Positions 59,854 through 64,000 of a DNA stretch of 64,000 nt are shown here, piece by piece (the first letter of the stretch is position 1; each line of letters begins with the position of its first letter). The stretch spans positions 1,302,001 through 1,366,000 of the forward strand of contig NC_092460.1 of NCBI RefSeq assembly GCF_047495875.1, given 5' to 3'. A program made the translations under genes and the position numbers. The notes beneath the pieces were generated by a model, which was not told the origin of the DNA, did not search any database, and was given only the letters and a program-made list of their open reading frames with translations. Origin of the DNA: Pithys albifrons albifrons (lineage: Eukaryota; Chordata; Aves; Passeriformes; Thamnophilidae).

Positions 59854-62807
59854 CTGTGATTCCATTTGTGAATTTTCATTTTCTCACCCTGTAGTATTTC
59901 AAGTTTCCAACCACTTTGCATTGCCAAGCTACAATGAAGTGATTGCAATGGTGTGTTTCTGGCCAGGAAAGGGAAGCACTGCCTGTTTGCACAGACATTA
60001 TCCCAGGAATCAGGGAGGGGCAGCCACGGAGCTCGAACTGTGGGAATCAAAGGCCACTTAAAAACAGTCCAGACATTTTCTAATCTAAGATAAAAATACT
60101 GTATCACCAAAACAAAGTGCATTAAATATAGATGTACCTGTTCTATGTATGTAACACAGTCTTTAGGCACAGTGTGGACTCAGGTTCTCCTGAACAGAAG
60201 CATCAGCCCTTTCCCTTATGTCTAAATGAATATAGACAATATACAGACACATGGAGTCTATACATAAATACATATAAAAGCCAAATACATATAAAAGCCA
60301 AAGTATTTTAAATAAGTTGCTCTAATTTTTCACTTTTAAATGTGAATAAAAGTAACATCAGAACTCTAAAACAACTTCATGCATTTAGACCCAGATTTGA
60401 TGAGTTACATAAGCCCAGGGTGAACTGACCATCAGCCAATGCTTATTGGACTTTACTTCTTCAGGTACATTGGCCTTGAACACTCCAGGTAAAATACAGA
60501 TGTAGCTGGAGAGCTGGAAGTAAGTTTAATGTTAAGCCCATATATAAATGTCATGCTGAACTAAGACCTACTTCAAGGGTCCTATTCAAAATAGGGCTTA
60601 AATAGCAATATAAACCATTATTAAATTGATTTTCCCAACTAAACTGTCTCGTTGTTTGAGGCATCAGGATCAGCCTGTGGCTGCTCAGAGCCTCTCCCAC
60701 AGCTTGGTAATAAAACAATCATGAATAAGCAAAACCTTGGGCTTGTGGTGAGCAAACAGCAAAGGGAGGATATTGCAGACATATCACTCCTGCCAGGGCT
60801 AAGCAATATGTGATACAGATAAGTGGGGCTGGAATAAAATATGATTAAACCAGTCCTTTCCATTCCATTTTGATTTAAGAGTACAAAGTGCAAACTATTC
60901 ATCTTCTGTCTAGAGGCAGTAAATCAACTGATAGGAAAAGTGAAAAGTCAGTGGGGTGCCAGGAAAAGCAAATCATCACGTGCCAGGGAATTGCTTGTGG
61001 AAAGGAGGAACTTGGGATGAAGTAACAACACAGAAGGTTTGACCTGAGGCACCAGCAGCACTTATGAAGGTGGGGAAAGACACAAAAATTATCAACATCC
61101 ACCAAGCACAAAGGGAGGGAAGAAAAGAGGAAATATCAGAAGAGTTCACAGCAGCTCTGGGTCTAAGGCAGGTTCCATGTTCATTTCTCTTTTGATTTTA
61201 CCAGCACATCAGAAGTGACGAGTTTTGGGGAGCAAAGGGAAAGAGCTGCTGAGGTGCCACCACAGGAGAGATGGCCTTGGTGCTGCTGGGGGTGTGGACA
61301 AGGACACACCCCAGCAACTGCTCTCCAGTTCTGTTTATTTTCATTTGCTACAAGTCTGAAGGTCAGTGAATGTCCTTCTCAAAGGTGGAGTCCATCACTG
61401 TAAGGAGGGTGAGCCCAGACAGACCTCACTCAGCAAGAGAAGACAACATGAACTCATTACAGTTTCCAGTTCTCACTGTGTAAAATTAAGGCAGAAAGGA
61501 GGAAAAAGAAAGAAGCACAACCAAACCACTTGTTTGATTCAGCTCTAATTCCAAAAGAAGTGCATAAATCAAGCAGCTTAACCTGAGACTGAAAATGATG
61601 GGGACTCCAAATCCTAAAGCACATTTTCTTTCACAGCTACTTTGTCACATTCTGCTGCACATGATTTGGGTTCTGTTGGTTTCATGGTGCACAATCAAAG
61701 TGCAGCGTTTGCCAAATGTGGTGGATTTTAACCAAACTGACAACCACCTGTTGTCAGTCCCAGCTAAATCATTGCACAGACCTCACTCAGGTCCTGAGGC
61801 AGGGACTGCCAAGAGCTCCTTCACAGCACAATCCCCAGGGGGATGTGCCCACCCTGGCACACAAAGCCTCTGGACTTGGGCAAATACCCCTCCCCAGCAC
61901 CACTTCCATCACAGAAACCTCCTCTCCTCATCCTCTGAGAGCATTTAAGAAAGAGAATTCAGCTGAAAAGTTGAGATGCAGCAAATGCACCACCCTTCTG
62001 TTCCCCCCTAAAAGTATTGATTCCATTAAAAGGTGCTGCTTCATGCTGGAAATGCTCCTCAGCCTCTCCTGCTTCCACTGGGCTGCTGGGAAAGCTGCAC
62101 CACAAGAGGCACCACCACAGCCAAGCCAGGCATACTTGAAATGTGGAGCATAAGAAAGCCTCAGTATTTGAAATTAAATCATTATACTGAGGTTAGAATA
62201 TAATATTGCCCCACTGAGGAGCAGAATATGGAGCCTCCTGAGGAAAGATCAGCGTGTCAGCCAGGAAGGGATGGAGTCCTGGACCTGAACTGGCACTCCT
62301 TGGAGAAATAGCAAAGCAAAATGAGCTAGAAACAAACTGGCTGGGTGAAATGAAGGGAATAATCCTCCATTTTTCACAAAAGCCTACAAGGAGATTAGTT
62401 GGCAGCACCAGCTGCATCCTTGCAGAGCGATGGGGAGGAGGAACACCCGGTGGACAGGGGCACTGAGTTGATTCTTCACCAATATTGCAAATGAGAAATA
62501 AAAATGAAACTCCCTGCATGGCCTCACCAAAAATGAAACTCCCTGCATGGCCTCACTGCTGCTGCACAACCAACAACGTGCTCTGCCTTTGGGGTTTCCC
62601 TGCATGGCACCAGAATCACCTGTGGGCCCCCGGTTGGTGGGGACAGGGAAGGGCCAGGCAGCAGAACAGGCAGATGACACCCAGTGCTTGCCCCTCACCA
62701 GGGCAGCCCCTGAGCAGGACATGTCCTGTCCCCAGCTCCAAAGGCACAGGCAGGAGGGGTTGTTCCCAGGCAGTTGTGTTTCAGGGAGCAGCATGGAAGC
62801 CACGGAT
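59854..62807. other. Unique sequence with small duplications
   Basis: No gene was recognised. A 17-bp tandem duplication AAATACATATAAAAGCC lies at 60266-60299. A 28-bp direct duplication (AAAAATGAAACTCCCTGC and onward to GCCTCAC) lies at 62500-62527 and 62529-62556, just upstream of the last minisatellite. Confidence 0.6.
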
Positions 62808-63366
62808 TGTGGGCACCACAGTTTGTGGGCACCACAGTTTGTGGGCACCACAGTTTGTGGGCACCACGGTTTGTGGGCATCATGGTTTGTGGGCACCACT
62901 GTTTGTGGGCACTGTGGTTTGTGGGCACCACGGTTTGTGGGCATCATGGTTTGTGGGCACCACGGATTGTGGGCACCACGGATTGTGGGCACTGTGATTT
63001 GTGGGCACCACGGATTGTGGGCACCACAGTTTGTGGGCACCACTGTTTGTGGGCACCACAGTTTGTGGGCATCACAGTTTGTGGGCACCACGGTTTGTGG
63101 GCACCACAGTTTGTGGGCACCGTGGTTTGTGGGCACTGTGGTTTGTGGGCACCACAGTTTGTGGGCACCACGGATTGTGGGCACCACAGTTTGTGGGCAC
63201 CACTGTTTGTGGGCACCACTGTTTGTGGGCACCGTGGTTTGTGGGCACTGTGGTTTGTGGGCACTGTGGTTTGTGGGCACCACTGTTTGTGGGCACCACT
63301 GTTTGTGGGCACTGTGATTTGTGGGCACCACGGTTTGTGGGCACCACAGTTTGTGGGCACCACAGT
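62808..63366. repeat. 16-bp minisatellite, about 35 copies
   Basis: The unit is GTTTGTGGGCACCACA. Variants are CACCACG, CACTGTG, CACCGTG, CATCATG and GATTGTGGGC. Length is almost invariant at 16 bp. Frames of up to about 250 codons on both strands reflect the repeat only. Confidence 0.98.
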
Positions 63367-64000
63367 CCCTGGACACCCAGGGGCAGAGGTGAATCCACAG
63401 CTGTGCCCCCAGCATGGCAGGGAAAGGGCTGTGAGGGCAAGGGCAGGTGATAAACTTGGGATAATCCCTCAAGGCTGGAATTTCTTGACATGCAAAGCCA
63501 CCTTTTCCCTGGAAATAAATGGGGCATAAAAGTGATTCCCGGACCAGCACCTTTTTCTAAAAGAAAATACAAAAATATCCTTCATTGACTGTATTGGACC
63601 ATAAACCATAAAGCTTGAGGGGCATTTTCTTGGGCACTGCTGCTGCCCCACGTGGGATCTCATCCCCTCCCAGTGCCAGACAGAGGACCAGAGACCACTG
63701 AGTGCTGCCCAAGCCCTGCACCATCCTCTGCTCGCTGGGGAACACCTCACATTGCTCTTACAGTGGCACTTTGCAGCTGAGGTGCAACTTTTTGGACATT
63801 GCAAGCCTGGGAAGGCAAGCAAGGCCTCTTCAGGTTTATAAATCCCATGTCAGCTGCACACCAGGTCTGTGAAAAAAGTATTACTTGCTGTTTCAAGTAA
63901 TGTCAGCAGTTACAGGGAATGGAAGGAGAGGGAGGAGGGAAGAAATACAAAGTAAACGCATATCTGAGCCTTTCTGATTTAACTTCAATCTCCACTTCTA
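63367..64000. other. Unique sequence to window end
   Basis: No gene or repeat family was recognised. Confidence 0.5.

Noticed and set aside
1..64000. Chi-like GCTGGTGG octamers within CR1 tails
   Set aside because: The match to the E. coli recombination signal is incidental. Chi has no known role in vertebrates, and the octamer is simply part of the CR1 consensus.
1..64000. Bacterial, phage or CRISPR system
   Set aside because: The tandem arrays have no spacers. Nothing resembles cas genes, operons, Shine-Dalgarno-led frames or prokaryotic codon packing.

Overview
This window looks like vertebrate, most probably bird, nuclear DNA. The main evidence is at least 21 pieces of CR1-type LINE retrotransposon. 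Many end in the CR1 3-prime tail (GGTTGGACTCGATGATCT, then TTCCAACCCAA and ATTCTATGATTCT-like 8-mers), and several still encode recognisable C-terminal CR1 reverse-transcriptase residues. CpG is sparse outside tandem repeats, and introns or intergenic spacers are long and AT/CA-rich. I see no SINE-like repeats and no bacterial-style gene packing. A passerine is plausible, but the sequence alone does not prove it, and another CR1-rich sauropsid (turtle, crocodilian) is not excluded. No bacterial operon, CRISPR array, tRNA or rRNA was recognised. Most long open reading frames lie inside tandem repeats or are chance frames. Layout: 0-4 kb holds CR1 fragments, one of which (823-1325) carries a 51-bp tandem amplification of its own tail. 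4.4-4.7 kb is a GGGCT pentanucleotide array. 4.7-12 kb is mostly unique DNA with two antisense CR1 pieces. 12.2-13.3 kb is a 20-bp minisatellite directly after a CR1 end. 13.3-30.2 kb is mainly unique DNA with short CR1 tails and the best candidate exon (23231-23342, minus strand). 30.2-36.1 kb is a minisatellite cluster of four arrays (32-bp CpG-rich, 31-bp E-box-containing, 35/28-bp, and a 40-bp unit derived from CR1), followed by a TG/TA microsatellite. 36.3-45.8 kb is unique DNA. 45.9-46.6 kb is a 24-bp array with a continuous reading frame. 47-52 kb is unique DNA with two CR1 copies. 52.2-53.4 kb is a 27-bp array. 53.4-62.8 kb is unique DNA plus a composite CR1 at 58.8-59.9 kb that contains a 53-bp tandem repeat and a perfect 24-bp-arm hairpin. 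62.8-63.4 kb is a 16-bp array. Genes: nothing can be named. One 112-bp minus-strand segment (23231-23342) has a good acceptor, a good donor and a single open, charged, protein-like frame. Several weaker minus-strand exon-like segments with compatible phases lie downstream of it, so part of the window could be introns of an unidentified minus-strand gene. RNA or protein homology data would be needed to settle this. The most distinctive property is the density of minisatellites (eleven substantial arrays totalling roughly 6-7 kb). At least two of them are visibly built from CR1 sequence.
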